This document shows positions 16,798 through 25,522 of a stretch of DNA of 42,237 bases, in pieces; the stretch's first letter is position 1; every line of letters starts with the position of its first letter. The notes under the pieces are model-generated. The model was not told the origin of the DNA, did no database searches, and saw only the letters and a list, made by a program, of their open reading frames with translations. The stretch is from NCBI GenBank assembly GCA_020026225.1, contig JAHHQU010000017.1, positions 1 through 42,237 of the forward strand, written 5' to 3'. The position numbers and the translations under genes are program-made. The DNA comes from Phocaeicola sp. GTDB taxonomy: Bacteria > Bacteroidota > Bacteroidia > Bacteroidales > Bacteroidaceae.

Positions 16798-17120
16798 CTA
16801 TGACATTGGAAGAAGCACAAAAGACCGTAGACAACTGGATAAAGACTTACGGAGTACGCTACTTCAGTGAGCTGACCAATATGGCCGTACTTACCGAAGA
16901 AGTGGGAGAATTGGCTCGCATCATGGCACGAAAATACGGAGACCAATCCTTCAAAGAAGGTGAAAAATGCAACCTGCCTGATGAAATGGCCGACGTTCTT
17001 TGGGTCCTGCTCTGCCTGGCCAACCAAACAGGAGTTGACCTGACTGAAGCCTTCCAAAAGAACTTGGAAAAGAAAACGACGAGAGATAAAGACAGACATA
17101 AAAATAACCCCAAATTATAA
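16794..17120 (+). CDS. MazG-type nucleoside triphosphate pyrophosphohydrolase
   Basis: This short (108-residue) all-helical protein belongs to the MazG / dCTPase-like superfamily that hydrolyses NTPs or dNTPs to NMP and pyrophosphate. The metal-binding signature is seen as EEVGE (residues 35-39), then E64 and D67 in LPDEMADVLWVLLCLANQTG. It is a single-domain form, not the long two-domain E. coli MazG, so the preferred nucleotide is open. The ATG at 16794 overlaps the dtd stop; a second ATG at 16800 is also possible. Being coupled to dtd and deoC suggests a house-cleaning role. Confidence 0.88.
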   Translation: MTMTLEEAQKTVDNWIKTYGVRYFSELTNMAVLTEEVGELARIMARKYGDQSFKEGEKCNLPDEMADVLWVLLCLANQTGVDLTEAFQKNLEKKTTRDKDRHKNNPKL

Positions 17121-17124
17121 AGAA

Positions 17125-18147
17125 ATGAAGTATAACAACGAACACGAATGTGACTGCAACAAAGAACATGTACATCACCACGAAGGAACATGCAAATGCA
17201 ATCACGAACATGAACAGGAAGAAAGCTGCGGATGCGATGAAGAAAGCAACGAAGGACATCATGAAATGAGTAAATACGATGAAGCTTTAAGTAAGTATAA
17301 CACCGATTTGAAAGACGATGTAGTGGCTGCAAATACAGCTCGGATCATCCGCGAATGTGTCGACAAGAACAATACACTTGAAGTAAAGAAATTCCTTCTC
17401 AACTGCATTGACCTGACCACACTGAAACCTACAGACAGCGAAATCAGTGTAATGAAATTTACTCAGCACGTCAACGACTTTGTAAATGCTTATCCGGAAC
17501 TGAAGAACGTCGCTGCTATCTGTGTTTATCCCAATATGGCAGAAATCGTGAACGACACGTTGGAAGCTGACGATGTAAAAATCGCTTGCGTTTCGGGAGG
17601 ATTCCCCTCTTCACAGACTTTCATTGAAGTAAAGGTTGCAGAAACTGCGATGGCTTTACATAGCGGTGCAGATGAAATCGATATCGTCATCCCTGTGGGT
17701 AAATTCATGGTAGGCGATTACGAAGGAATGTGCGATGAAATTGAAGAATTGAAAGAAGTATGCGGTGAACATCACTTGAAAGTCATTTTGGAAACAGGTG
17801 CTTTGGCTACAGCTTCCAACATTAAGAAGGCTTCCATTCTTGCCATGTATTCGGGTGCAGATTTCATCAAGACTTCAACAGGAAAAGAAAAGCCGGCGGC
17901 TACTCCTGAGGCAGCTTTGGTAATGTGCCAGGCCATCAAAGAATATTTCTTGGAAACCGGTCGCAAAGTAGGATTCAAGCCTGCAGGTGGAATCAACTGT
18001 GTTCACGATGCATTGGTATACTATACCATCGTAAAAGAAGTTTTGGGTGAAGAATGGTTGAATAACGGATTGTTCCGTTTGGGTACAAGCCGTTTGGCAA
18101 ACATGCTCCTTTCTGAAATTCTGGGAAGCGAAACCAAGTTCTTCTAA
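17125..18147 (+). CDS. deoC: Deoxyribose-phosphate aldolase with a Cys/His-rich N-terminal extension
   Basis: DeoC cleaves 2-deoxyribose-5-phosphate to glyceraldehyde-3-phosphate and acetaldehyde. The aldolase body runs from about residue 48 to 340. The Schiff-base lysine is Lys249 (DFIKTSTGK), the second lysine is Lys285 (VGFKPAGGI), and the acidic partner is in ADEIDIVIPVGK. The first 47 residues are unusual: six cysteines in three CxC pairs (9/11, 23/25, 35/37) and nine histidines, plus many Glu, and look like a metal-binding tail. The start at 17125 is four bases after the mazG stop. A second start at Met48 (17266, MSKYDEAL) would give an aldolase of normal kind without the tail. Both may be used; the sequence cannot decide. 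It is last in the dtd-mazG-deoC set and ends at paired hairpins. Confidence 0.93.
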   Translation: MKYNNEHECDCNKEHVHHHEGTCKCNHEHEQEESCGCDEESNEGHHEMSKYDEALSKYNTDLKDDVVAANTARIIRECVDKNNTLEVKKFLLNCIDLTTLKPTDSEISVMKFTQHVNDFVNAYPELKNVAAICVYPNMAEIVNDTLEADDVKIACVSGGFPSSQTFIEVKVAETAMALHSGADEIDIVIPVGKFMVGDYEGMCDEIEELKEVCGEHHLKVILETGALATASNIKKASILAMYSGADFIKTSTGKEKPAATPEAALVMCQAIKEYFLETGRKVGFKPAGGINCVHDALVYYTIVKEVLGEEWLNNGLFRLGTSRLANMLLSEILGSETKFF

Positions 18148-18163
18148 TCAAACAAATAAAAAA

Positions 18164-18188
18164 GCAAGTTGCCTTCCCTACAACTTGC
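18164..18188 (+). repeat. Small hairpin downstream of deoC
   Basis: GCAAGTTG (18164-18171) pairs with CAACTTGC (18181-18188) around a nine-base loop. No T-run follows, so it may support the larger terminator right after it rather than end transcription itself. Confidence 0.6.
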
Positions 18189-18196
18189 CACACATA

Positions 18197-18241
18197 AAAA
18201 GAGGTTGTATCTGACAAACATTTCAAGATACAACCTCTTTT
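18197..18241. terminator. Bidirectional terminator between deoC and the prenyl synthase gene
   Basis: Sixteen bases at 18197-18212 pair perfectly with 18226-18241. A run of A begins and a run of T ends the stem, so it works in both directions, as expected between two convergent genes. Confidence 0.85.
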
Positions 18242-18267
18242 CTTATCCGAGAAATCCAAAGAAAAAA

Positions 18268-19242
18268 TCAGATTTTCCGTTCTATAACAAAATCAATGTA
18301 AGCAGTCAAAGCTTCATAAAGTGAAGGGTCAATAGACTTTGGCAGAATATCCAATGCCTTGTTACGGTATTCATACATTACTTTTTCTGCATACTCGATG
18401 CCTCCCTCCTCTTTGACACGCTCCACAAAAGAAGCGATTTCTTCTTTCGTTGCCTCCAATGCACGGATACGCAAAGCCAACTGATTCAACGATTCATCAT
18501 TCAAAGTATTCAATACGTAAAGAGCCGGTAAAGTAAGCTTACCTTCTAGCATGTCATTTCCTGTCGGCTTACCCAAATTCGGATTAGGGAAATAATCAAA
18601 GATATCATCCTTTATCTGAAATGCCGTTCCCAAAAACTCACCAAAACGAGTAGATAATTCCACCTCCTCTTTCGATGCATTGACAGAAATAGCACCACTC
18701 TCGGCACTGGCAACAAATAAGGCTGCTGTCTTTTTTCGAATTACATCGAAATAAATAGCTTCAGAAAAGTCCTCATTGCTTGTATTTGACAATTGGATGA
18801 TTTCGCCTTCGGCTAATTCCTGACCCAAGCGAGCAACCAATTCAACCAACTCTACCTTACCCGACCAAGCTGCATGTTTCAAGCTTGTGGCCAACATATA
18901 GTCACCGACCAGGACAGAGACTTTATTATCATAAACAGCATTCACCGAAAGCTGTCCGCGTCGCTTATTGCTCTCATCCACCACATCGTCATGAACTAAA
19001 CTAGCCGTATGAAGCAATTCCAAGGCAAGAGCTACATGCTGTGTAGATTCATTCAATGTACCAAATACCTTAGCCATCAACATAACCAAAATGGGACGCA
19101 TCATCTTACCATTACGCTTCTTGATATAATTCAATGCTTCATTGAGAAGTGGCGTATCACTCTTCAATGAAGAATCAAAAAGCACCCTGAACTCATTTAG
19201 TTCTGCGGCTACAGGATTTTTAATCAGTTCAATTTTGTCCAT
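18268..19242 (-). CDS. Long-chain trans-polyprenyl diphosphate synthase (IspB-like)
   Basis: This 324-residue enzyme adds isopentenyl diphosphate units to an allylic primer to make the prenyl tail of quinones. The first aspartate-rich motif is DDVVD (residues 85-89, in SLVHDDVVDESNKRRG) and the second is DDIFD (212-216, in FQIKDDIFDYFPN). The residue five positions before the first motif is Ala80, with Ser81 next to it. Small residues here are typical of long-chain synthases, so a menaquinone side chain is the likely product. This fits the quinone-dependent fumarate reductase encoded at the left edge. The exact chain length is not given by the sequence. It converges on deoC and diverges from polA. 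Confidence 0.9.
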   Translation of the reverse strand: MDKIELIKNPVAAELNEFRVLFDSSLKSDTPLLNEALNYIKKRNGKMMRPILVMLMAKVFGTLNESTQHVALALELLHTASLVHDDVVDESNKRRGQLSVNAVYDNKVSVLVGDYMLATSLKHAAWSGKVELVELVARLGQELAEGEIIQLSNTSNEDFSEAIYFDVIRKKTAALFVASAESGAISVNASKEEVELSTRFGEFLGTAFQIKDDIFDYFPNPNLGKPTGNDMLEGKLTLPALYVLNTLNDESLNQLALRIRALEATKEEIASFVERVKEEGGIEYAEKVMYEYRNKALDILPKSIDPSLYEALTAYIDFVIERKI

Positions 19243-19333
19243 CGATATTTAATTATGGTACAAAAATAATAATAAAAAGGTGAATACGGTATTTTTTTGT
19301 ACTTTTACATAAGAAAACTAATAAATTAAACGT

Positions 19334-22105
19334 ATGGAGAAACTATTTCTACTTGACGCATACGCATTAATCTATCGTGCTTATTATGCGTTTATTAAGA
19401 ATCCCCGTATCAATTCTAAGGGTTTTAACACCTCTGCTATCTTAGGATTCGTCAACACATTAGAGGAAGTGTTACGCAACGAGAATCCATCTCATATAGG
19501 AATTGCTTTTGATCCCGCCGGACCGACTTTCAGACACGAAGCGTATGAGCAGTACAAAGCTCAACGCGAAGCGACTCCGGAAGCCATCAAACTCTCCGTT
19601 CCTATCATCAAAGATATTATTCGTGCCTACCACATCCCTATCCTGGAAGTTCAAGGTTACGAAGCCGATGACGTCATCGGTACCTTGGCTACAAAAGCAG
19701 GGAAAGAAGGCATCACTACGTACATGATGACTCCCGATAAAGACTATGGCCAGCTGGTTACAGAAAATGTATTCATGTATCGCCCCAAATACGGTGACAA
19801 GGAATTTGAAGTGATGGGAGTCAAAGAAGTCACCGACAAGTTCCAAATCGAAAATACGGCTCAGGTCATTGACATGCTTGGCTTGATGGGAGATACTGCC
19901 GACAACATTCCGGGATGTCCTGGAGTTGGAGAGAAAACGGCACAAAAATTAATCGCTCAATTTGGAAGCATTGAAAACTTGCTCAACCATACAGACCAAC
20001 TGAAGGGAGCCATCAAAACAAAGGTGGAGACCAATCGGGAACAAATCGCTTTTTCCAAATTTTTGGCCACCATTAAAATTGATGTCCCCATCGAACTAAA
20101 TATGGAAGAGCTCAAACGTGAAACTCCCGATGAAGATGCTCTCCGTAAAATTTTTGAAGATTTAGAGTTCCGCACTCTCATCGACCGTGTTCTAAAAAAT
20201 GAAAAGAAACCTGCTCCTCAAACAAGCACTGCAGAACCCGATTTGTTTGGATTATTTGCGACCGAAAGTACAGAAGATTCAAAAAATTCAAATCTCACAA
20301 CACTTTCCGAGCTAAATTACGACTATCAACTACTTGATAATCAAAGTAAAATAGATGTTTTTTTAAGAAATATCCTTACAAAGGAATTTTTTAGTCTAGA
20401 CACGGAGACCACGGGAACCGATCCAATCACGGCAGAACTGGTAGGAATGAGCTTCAGCTATGCCGAAAATCAGGCATTTTATATTCCCGTACCCAAGGAA
20501 CGTGAAAATGTGTTAAAAATCTTAGAGCAACTGAAACCGTTGTTTGAAAATGAGAAATCACTCAAAGTTGGACAGAACATCAAATACGACTTGCTGGTTC
20601 TATCAAATTACGGTATAGAAGTGAAAGGTCCCCTTTTTGATACCATGGTCGCTCATTACGTTCTTCAACCAGAACTCCATCACAATATGGACTACTTGGC
20701 AGAAGTGTACCTGAAGTATCAGACCATTCCTATTGAAGAACTTATCGGTCCTAAAGGAAAGAACCAACGCAACATGCGTGACCTCTCTCCTACCGATGTT
20801 TATCTGTACGCCTGTGAAGACGCCGACATCACATTGAAATTAAAAAATGTATTAGAAAAGGAATTAGAGGATAATGGAGTAAAGCAACTCTTCGAAGAAA
20901 TAGAAATGCCGTTGGTCCCTGTACTTGCATACATGGAACGAAATGGAGTGCGCATCGACACAGAAGCTTTGAAAGAAACCTCAAAACACTTTACCGCCAG
21001 AATGCAGTCCATCGAAGAAGAAGTTCACCAAATGGCCGGCATGGAATTCAACATTGCTTCCCCCAAGCAAGTGGGTGAAGTCCTCTTCGATAAACTGAAG
21101 ATTGTTGAAAAGGCGAAAAAGACCAAAACCGGACAATACGTTACCTCGGAAGAAGTGTTGGAGAGTTTACGAGGCAAGCACGAAATCGTAGAAAAGATTC
21201 TGGAATACCGCGGACTTAAAAAACTCTTGGGAACATATATAGATGCTCTCCCACTCCTCGTCAATCCAGTGACACAACGTATCCACACTTCCTTCAATCA
21301 AACAGTGACGGCGACCGGACGATTGAGTTCAAGCAATCCGAACATTCAAAACATTCCAATACGTGATGAAGACGGAAAGGAAATACGTAAAGCATTCATT
21401 CCCGATGACGGCTGCGAATTCTTTTCGGCCGACTATTCACAGATTGAATTGCGCATCATGGCTCATTTAAGTGGAGACCCACATATGATAGCTGCCTTCA
21501 ACGAAGGAAAAGACATTCATCAAGCTACTGCTGCCAAAATTTATAAGGTAGACATAGACCAAGTGACACGGGAACAGCGAAGCAAAGCAAAAACTGCCAA
21601 CTTTGGCATTATCTATGGAATTTCTGTTTTTGGATTGGCAGAACGACTGAATGTAGAGCGCAAAGAAGCAAAAGAACTCATTGACGGATATTTTGAAAAT
21701 TATCCTCATGTAAAAGAGTACATGGACAAAAGCATCCAAGTAGCTCGCGAACAGGGATACATCGAAACCATCTTTAAACGAAAACGTTACTTGCCGGACA
21801 TCAATTCACGAAATGCAGTAGTAAGAGGATACGCCGAACGAAATGCAATCAATGCCCCTATTCAAGGAAGTGCGGCAGATATCATCAAAGTTGCCATGGT
21901 CCGTATCTATGAACGGTTCAAAAAAGAGGGACTGAAGTCGAAGATGATCCTTCAAGTTCATGACGAATTAAACTTCAGCGTACTGCCTGAAGAAAAGGAA
22001 AAAGTACAGCAAATTGTGATATCAGAAATGGAGAGTGCTTACAAAATGAAAGTACCTTTGCTTGCAGACTGTGGTTGGGGTCAAAATTGGCTTGACGCAC
22101 ACTAA
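19334..22105 (+). CDS. polA: DNA polymerase I
   Basis: PolA fills gaps and removes RNA primers during replication and repair. The 923-residue protein has all three domains. The 5' nuclease (about 1-290) starts LFLLDAYALIYRAYYAF and has EADDVIGTLA and GDTADNIPGCPGVGEKTA. The 3'-5' proofreading exonuclease (about 330-515) keeps its DxE motif, Asp356 and Glu358 in FSLDTETTG, so proofreading should be active, unlike in some PolA proteins. The polymerase (about 530-923) has ATGRLSSSNPNIQNIP, Asp700 in FSADYSQIELR, the O-helix region EQRSKAKTANFGIIYG and Asp877 in QVHDELNF. It is divergent from the prenyl synthase gene with a 91-base spacer. Confidence 0.97.
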   Translation: MEKLFLLDAYALIYRAYYAFIKNPRINSKGFNTSAILGFVNTLEEVLRNENPSHIGIAFDPAGPTFRHEAYEQYKAQREATPEAIKLSVPIIKDIIRAYHIPILEVQGYEADDVIGTLATKAGKEGITTYMMTPDKDYGQLVTENVFMYRPKYGDKEFEVMGVKEVTDKFQIENTAQVIDMLGLMGDTADNIPGCPGVGEKTAQKLIAQFGSIENLLNHTDQLKGAIKTKVETNREQIAFSKFLATIKIDVPIELNMEELKRETPDEDALRKIFEDLEFRTLIDRVLKNEKKPAPQTSTAEPDLFGLFATESTEDSKNSNLTTLSELNYDYQLLDNQSKIDVFLRNILTKEFFSLDTETTGTDPITAELVGMSFSYAENQAFYIPVPKERENVLKILEQLKPLFENEKSLKVGQNIKYDLLVLSNYGIEVKGPLFDTMVAHYVLQPELHHNMDYLAEVYLKYQTIPIEELIGPKGKNQRNMRDLSPTDVYLYACEDADITLKLKNVLEKELEDNGVKQLFEEIEMPLVPVLAYMERNGVRIDTEALKETSKHFTARMQSIEEEVHQMAGMEFNIASPKQVGEVLFDKLKIVEKAKKTKTGQYVTSEEVLESLRGKHEIVEKILEYRGLKKLLGTYIDALPLLVNPVTQRIHTSFNQTVTATGRLSSSNPNIQNIPIRDEDGKEIRKAFIPDDGCEFFSADYSQIELRIMAHLSGDPHMIAAFNEGKDIHQATAAKIYKVDIDQVTREQRSKAKTANFGIIYGISVFGLAERLNVERKEAKELIDGYFENYPHVKEYMDKSIQVAREQGYIETIFKRKRYLPDINSRNAVVRGYAERNAINAPIQGSAADIIKVAMVRIYERFKKEGLKSKMILQVHDELNFSVLPEEKEKVQQIVISEMESAYKMKVPLLADCGWGQNWLDAH

Positions 22106-22201
22106 TTATAGCCACTTGTTAATATTCTTTAAAACAATAACGTTTTGATTATTTTGAAGAAAAAAGTTGCCAAAAACTATTCATCATATCAGAAGTTTAA
22201 C

Positions 22202-22209
22202 TACTTTTG
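22202..22209 (+). promoter_or_regulatory. Possible -7 box for the DUF3836 gene
   Basis: TACTTTTG matches TAnnTTTG and lies 50 bases before the start codon. A TTG at 22167-22169 is too far upstream for normal spacing (32 bases), so the -33 box is not clear. Confidence 0.4.
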
Positions 22210-22258
22210 CATCGCAATTAAGAACAAAACGTAAGTAAACCCTAAAACATTAAAAGAT

Positions 22259-22645
22259 ATGAAGACCATGAATTTAGTTAAAACTTTGTTGATTGTAACT
22301 GTTACTTTTTTCGCTAGCATGAATTTATCTGCAAGATCATCAGAAAACAATTTGATCTATAATTCAGAAGAAGTTGACGGCGTAAAAGTCTCTGAAACAG
22401 TATATAAGATGGAGGGTAGCACTTTAACCCAATACATGAAGTATAACTACAAATACAACGCAAATCAGCAGGTTACTGAAAATTTATCACAAAAGTGGGA
22501 TGCAAGTGATCAATGTTGGGTAAATAACTTGAAAATTTGTTATACTTATGACAACAAAGGTATGACAACTGAATACTACAAATGGAACTCTAAAAAAGAA
22601 GCTTTCATTTTGGTACCAGAAATGACTGTTACAATGGATAAATAA
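22259..22645 (+). CDS. Small secreted DUF3836 protein
   Basis: This 128-residue protein has a Sec signal peptide (about residues 1-25, KTLLIVTVTFFASMNLSARS) and no membrane anchor after it. The mature part is rich in Tyr, Asn and Lys and has repeated short beta-like units such as MKYNYKYNANQQVTENLSQKW and NLKICYTYDNKGMTTEYYKW. These resemble the YD/RHS-like strands seen in DUF3836 proteins of Bacteroides. The function of the family is unknown. The gene stands alone, with a terminator right after it. It is AT-rich compared with its neighbours. Confidence 0.75.
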   Translation: MKTMNLVKTLLIVTVTFFASMNLSARSSENNLIYNSEEVDGVKVSETVYKMEGSTLTQYMKYNYKYNANQQVTENLSQKWDASDQCWVNNLKICYTYDNKGMTTEYYKWNSKKEAFILVPEMTVTMDK

Positions 22646-22689
22646 TAGCAACTATAACTAAGATAATATCATAAACTCTCTTTTATAAA

Positions 22690-22722
22690 AGAGGTGTCTC
22701 GTGAGAGATGCCTCTTTTTTTT
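22690..22722 (+). terminator. Rho-independent terminator after the DUF3836 gene
   Basis: AGAGGTGTCTC (22690-22700) pairs with GAGATGCCTCT through two G-U pairs around a GTGA loop, followed by about eight T. Confidence 0.85.
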
Positions 22723-22773
22723 ATATCCACTTCCATCCAGTAAAACTGAAAGAAAAGAACCGACACCCGTGTA

Positions 22774-22803
22774 TTGTTATTATCCGAGAAAGCAGTATCT
22801 TTG
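22774..22803 (+). promoter_or_regulatory. Promoter for ychF
   Basis: TTG (22774-22776) and TATCTTTG (22796-22803) are 19 bases apart, matching the Bacteroidota consensus. It would give a leader of about 97 bases before ychF. Confidence 0.6.
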
Positions 22804-22906
22804 CACAAAAGAAAAAGGTTCCTGTCATTTTAAGCTGAATTTCAATCTCTTTTATAGAACCTTTTTATACGTTTAATCCAGAATTAAGATAGAAAATAGA
22901 TAAATT

Positions 22907-24010
22907 ATGGCATTACAATGTGGTATCGTCGGTCTTCCAAACGTTGGAAAATCGACTCTTTTCAATTGCTTATCAAATGCAAAGGCTCAAGCAGCCAATT
23001 TCCCTTTCTGTACCATCGAACCTAACGTAGGTGTTATCACAGTTCCAGATGAACGTCTTAACAAATTGGCAGAACTCGTTCATCCAGGTCGTATCGTTCC
23101 TACTACTGTAGAAATTGTAGATATCGCCGGATTGGTAAAGGGAGCCAGCAAAGGCGAAGGATTAGGTAACAAATTCTTGGCTAACATCCGCGAAACAGAT
23201 GCCATCATCCATGTGCTGCGTTGCTTTGACGATGAAAATGTAACCCATGTCGACGTGACTGTAAACCCTGTACGCGACAAAGAAATCATTGACACCGAGC
23301 TCCAGTTGAAAGACTTGGAAACAATTGAAAGCCGTATTCAGAAAGTGCAGAAACAGGCACAGACAGGCGGTGATAAAGTAGCGAAACAAACTTATGAGGT
23401 GCTGGTTCAATATAAAGAAGCTTTGGAACAAGGAAAATCAGCTCGTACCGTTCAATTCGAAACAAAGGACGAACAGAAAATCGCCAAAGAACTGTTCTTG
23501 TTAACCAGCAAACCGGTTCTTTACGTTTGCAACGTAGACGAAACTTCAGCTGTCAACGGCAACAAATACGTAGAACAGGTTCGTGAAGCTGTAAAAGACG
23601 AAAACGCAGAAATTCTAATCATTGCAGCGAAAACAGAAGCTGACATTGCAGAATTGGATACCTACGAAGACCGACAAATGTTCCTTCAAGAAGTAGGCTT
23701 GAAAGAATCAGGAGTAAACCGATTGATTAAAGCAGCTTACAAACTCTTGAATTTGGAAACATTCATCACGGCTGGTGAAATGGAAGTAAAAGCTTGGACT
23801 TACCTTAAAGGATGGAAGGCTCCTCAATGTGCCGGTGTTATTCATACCGACTTTGAAAAAGGATTCATCCGTGCTGAGGTAATTAAATATGAAGATTATA
23901 TCAAATACGGCTCTGAAGCTGCTGTTAAAGAAGCAGGAAAAATGGGCGTAGAAGGTAAGGAATATGTAGTACAGGATGGCGACATCATGCATTTCCGCTT
24001 CAACGTATAA
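22907..24010 (+). CDS. ychF: Ribosome-binding ATPase YchF
   Basis: YchF is an Obg-family P-loop protein that prefers ATP over GTP and binds ribosomes; in other bacteria it is linked to the oxidative stress response and translation start choice. The 367-residue length is standard. The P-loop is GLPNVGKST (residues 9-17), switch II is DIAGLVKGASKGEGLGNKFL, and the base-recognition motif is NVDE in LYVCNVDET rather than the GTPase NKxD, which explains ATP preference. A coiled coil (about 130-165) and the C-terminal TGS domain (from FITAGEMEVKAWTYLKGWKAPQCAGVIHTDFEKGF) complete it. It has its own promoter and terminator, so it is monocistronic. Confidence 0.97.
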   Translation: MALQCGIVGLPNVGKSTLFNCLSNAKAQAANFPFCTIEPNVGVITVPDERLNKLAELVHPGRIVPTTVEIVDIAGLVKGASKGEGLGNKFLANIRETDAIIHVLRCFDDENVTHVDVTVNPVRDKEIIDTELQLKDLETIESRIQKVQKQAQTGGDKVAKQTYEVLVQYKEALEQGKSARTVQFETKDEQKIAKELFLLTSKPVLYVCNVDETSAVNGNKYVEQVREAVKDENAEILIIAAKTEADIAELDTYEDRQMFLQEVGLKESGVNRLIKAAYKLLNLETFITAGEMEVKAWTYLKGWKAPQCAGVIHTDFEKGFIRAEVIKYEDYIKYGSEAAVKEAGKMGVEGKEYVVQDGDIMHFRFNV

Positions 24011-24032
24011 TTTTTGATTACCCTTCCGATTA

Positions 24033-24078
24033 GAGAACCGGCCATGCTTTCCGAGCATAGCTGGTTCTTTATTTTTTA
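24033..24078 (+). terminator. Rho-independent terminator after ychF
   Basis: AGAACCGGCCATGCT (from 24034) pairs with AGCATAGCTGGTTCT (to 24068) with one mismatch and one wobble pair, followed by TTATTTTTT. Confidence 0.85.
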
Positions 24079-24157
24079 TACCAAACATTTTTTTATAAAC
24101 ATTATAAACTTGATATTTGTTAGTAAACATGTTTCAATTAACAGATAATTAAAACAC

Positions 24158-25288
24158 ATGCTAGAAAAAGAAAAAAGAGTTTTAGTAGGCATGAGCGGAG
24201 GCATTGACAGCTCTGCCACTTGTATCATGCTTCAAGAACAAGGTTTTGAGGTAGTAGGTATGACGATGCGTACATGGGACGTTCCCGCACATTTCACTAC
24301 TGAAGGCCAAGAACAACCCAACTACATTCTGGAAGCACGTGCTTTAGCAGAACGATTGGGAATTGAACATCATGTAGCCGATGTACGAGAAGAATTTAAA
24401 AAAGTAATCGTTCGCTATTTCATTGATGAATACATGAGCGGACGTACACCTAACCCTTGCGTAATGTGCAATCCGCTCTTCAAAGAAAGACTGCTTTGTG
24501 AATGGGCAGATAAAACAAACTGTGCATGGATTGCTACAGGTCATTATTGTCGTTTGGAGGACATCAATGGCAAACGCTATATTGTCACCGGTGACGACAG
24601 CAAAAAAGATCAATCTTATTTCCTCTGGAAATTGCCGCAGGATATTTTAAAACGAATGCGTTTTCCTTTAGGACATCTCACCAAACCGGAGGTAAAAAAA
24701 TTCTTGGCTCAAAAAGGGTTCGAAGCAAAAGCTCACGGTGGAGAAAGTATGGAAATTTGTTTCATTGATAAAGATTACCGTGATTTTCTGAAAGAGCAGT
24801 GTCCTGAAATAGACGAAAAAATCGGTCCGGGATGGTTTGTCGACAGCAAAGGCGTCAAACTCGGACAGCACAAAGGTTTCGCTTATTATACGATTGGTCA
24901 ACGCAAAGGCTTAGGCATCGCTTTGGGAGAACCGGCATACGTCTTGAAAATCAATCCACACAAGAATACAGTCATGTTAGGAAATGTAGAGGATCTTCAA
25001 ACAGAATATATGCTGGTAGAAGATTTGAACATTACTGACCGAGAGGAACTGATGAATTGTGAGAATCTTTCCGTTCGTATTCGTTACCGCAGCAAGGCAA
25101 TCCCATGCAGCGTAGAAGAATTGGAGGACGGCAGATTATTGGTACATTTTAAATCTGCAGCCTCAGCCATCACACCGGGACAGTCGGCTGTCTTCTATGA
25201 TGGAAACCGTGTATTGGGAGGAGGATTCATCGCCTTCCAGAATGAAGTCAGAAAACTTGTGGCCGAACGTCAGGAAAGCCAATTGTAA
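24158..25288 (+). CDS. mnmA: tRNA 2-thiouridylase MnmA (one of probable paralogues)
   Basis: MnmA adenylates and thiolates C2 of the wobble uridine in tRNAs for Lys, Glu and Gln. The 376-residue protein has the PP-loop GMSGGIDSS (residues 11-19) near the N-terminus. The cysteine pair Cys101/Cys104 is in RTPNPCVMCNPLFKE and the catalytic partner Cys201 is in ESMEICFIDKDYRDF. The usual form of the last motif is SQEICF; here Met replaces Gln. The C-terminal beta-barrel has YTIGQRKGLGIALGEPAYV. Bacteroides species usually carry more than one mnmA gene, so this may be a second copy with a narrower role. MnmG, acting on C5 of the same base, is encoded 11 kb upstream. Confidence 0.93.
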   Translation: MLEKEKRVLVGMSGGIDSSATCIMLQEQGFEVVGMTMRTWDVPAHFTTEGQEQPNYILEARALAERLGIEHHVADVREEFKKVIVRYFIDEYMSGRTPNPCVMCNPLFKERLLCEWADKTNCAWIATGHYCRLEDINGKRYIVTGDDSKKDQSYFLWKLPQDILKRMRFPLGHLTKPEVKKFLAQKGFEAKAHGGESMEICFIDKDYRDFLKEQCPEIDEKIGPGWFVDSKGVKLGQHKGFAYYTIGQRKGLGIALGEPAYVLKINPHKNTVMLGNVEDLQTEYMLVEDLNITDREELMNCENLSVRIRYRSKAIPCSVEELEDGRLLVHFKSAASAITPGQSAVFYDGNRVLGGGFIAFQNEVRKLVAERQESQL

Positions 25289-25321
25289 TCGTAGGATAAA
25301 CTTATTCCTTGAATAAAGATC

Positions 25322-25366
25322 AAGGCTGGATTCCCCAATAGAACTTGAGGAATCCAGCCTTTTTTA
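25322..25366 (+). terminator. Rho-independent terminator after mnmA
   Basis: Thirteen bases at 25322-25334 pair perfectly with 25349-25361, followed by a T-run. Confidence 0.88.
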
Positions 25367-25448
25367 GTTGTCTGCAACAATTCTTCCGACCCATCAGTCA
25401 CTCCACCCAAGTGGAACAATCACTGGGTATGGGATACAGCAGCCACAA

Positions 25449-25495
25449 AAAAACCGATAACCTTCAGGAAATAACCTGACAAGTTATCGGTTTTT
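25449..25495. terminator. Terminator after the SIS-domain gene (bidirectional shape)
   Basis: AAAAACCGATAAC (25449-25461) pairs with GTTATCGGTTTTT (25483-25495). A second small stem (TTCAGG/CCTGA) sits in the loop. It lies just past the leftward SIS gene and is flanked by A and T runs. Confidence 0.85.
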
Positions 25496-25522
25496 ATCGC
25501 TAAAACAAGCAGTGGCAACCGC

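Noticed and set aside
19261..19268. Minus-strand promoter TATTTTTG for the prenyl synthase gene
   Set aside because: The -7 box matches, but the spacer is A/T-rich and no -33 box is found at 19-21 bases, so a chance match is likely.
22131..22146. Terminator directly after polA
   Set aside because: Only a five-pair A/T stem with a poor T-run; too weak to support.
22694..22876. 60-codon ORF before ychF
   Set aside because: It begins inside the DUF3836 terminator and spans the ychF promoter, so it is unlikely to be a gene.
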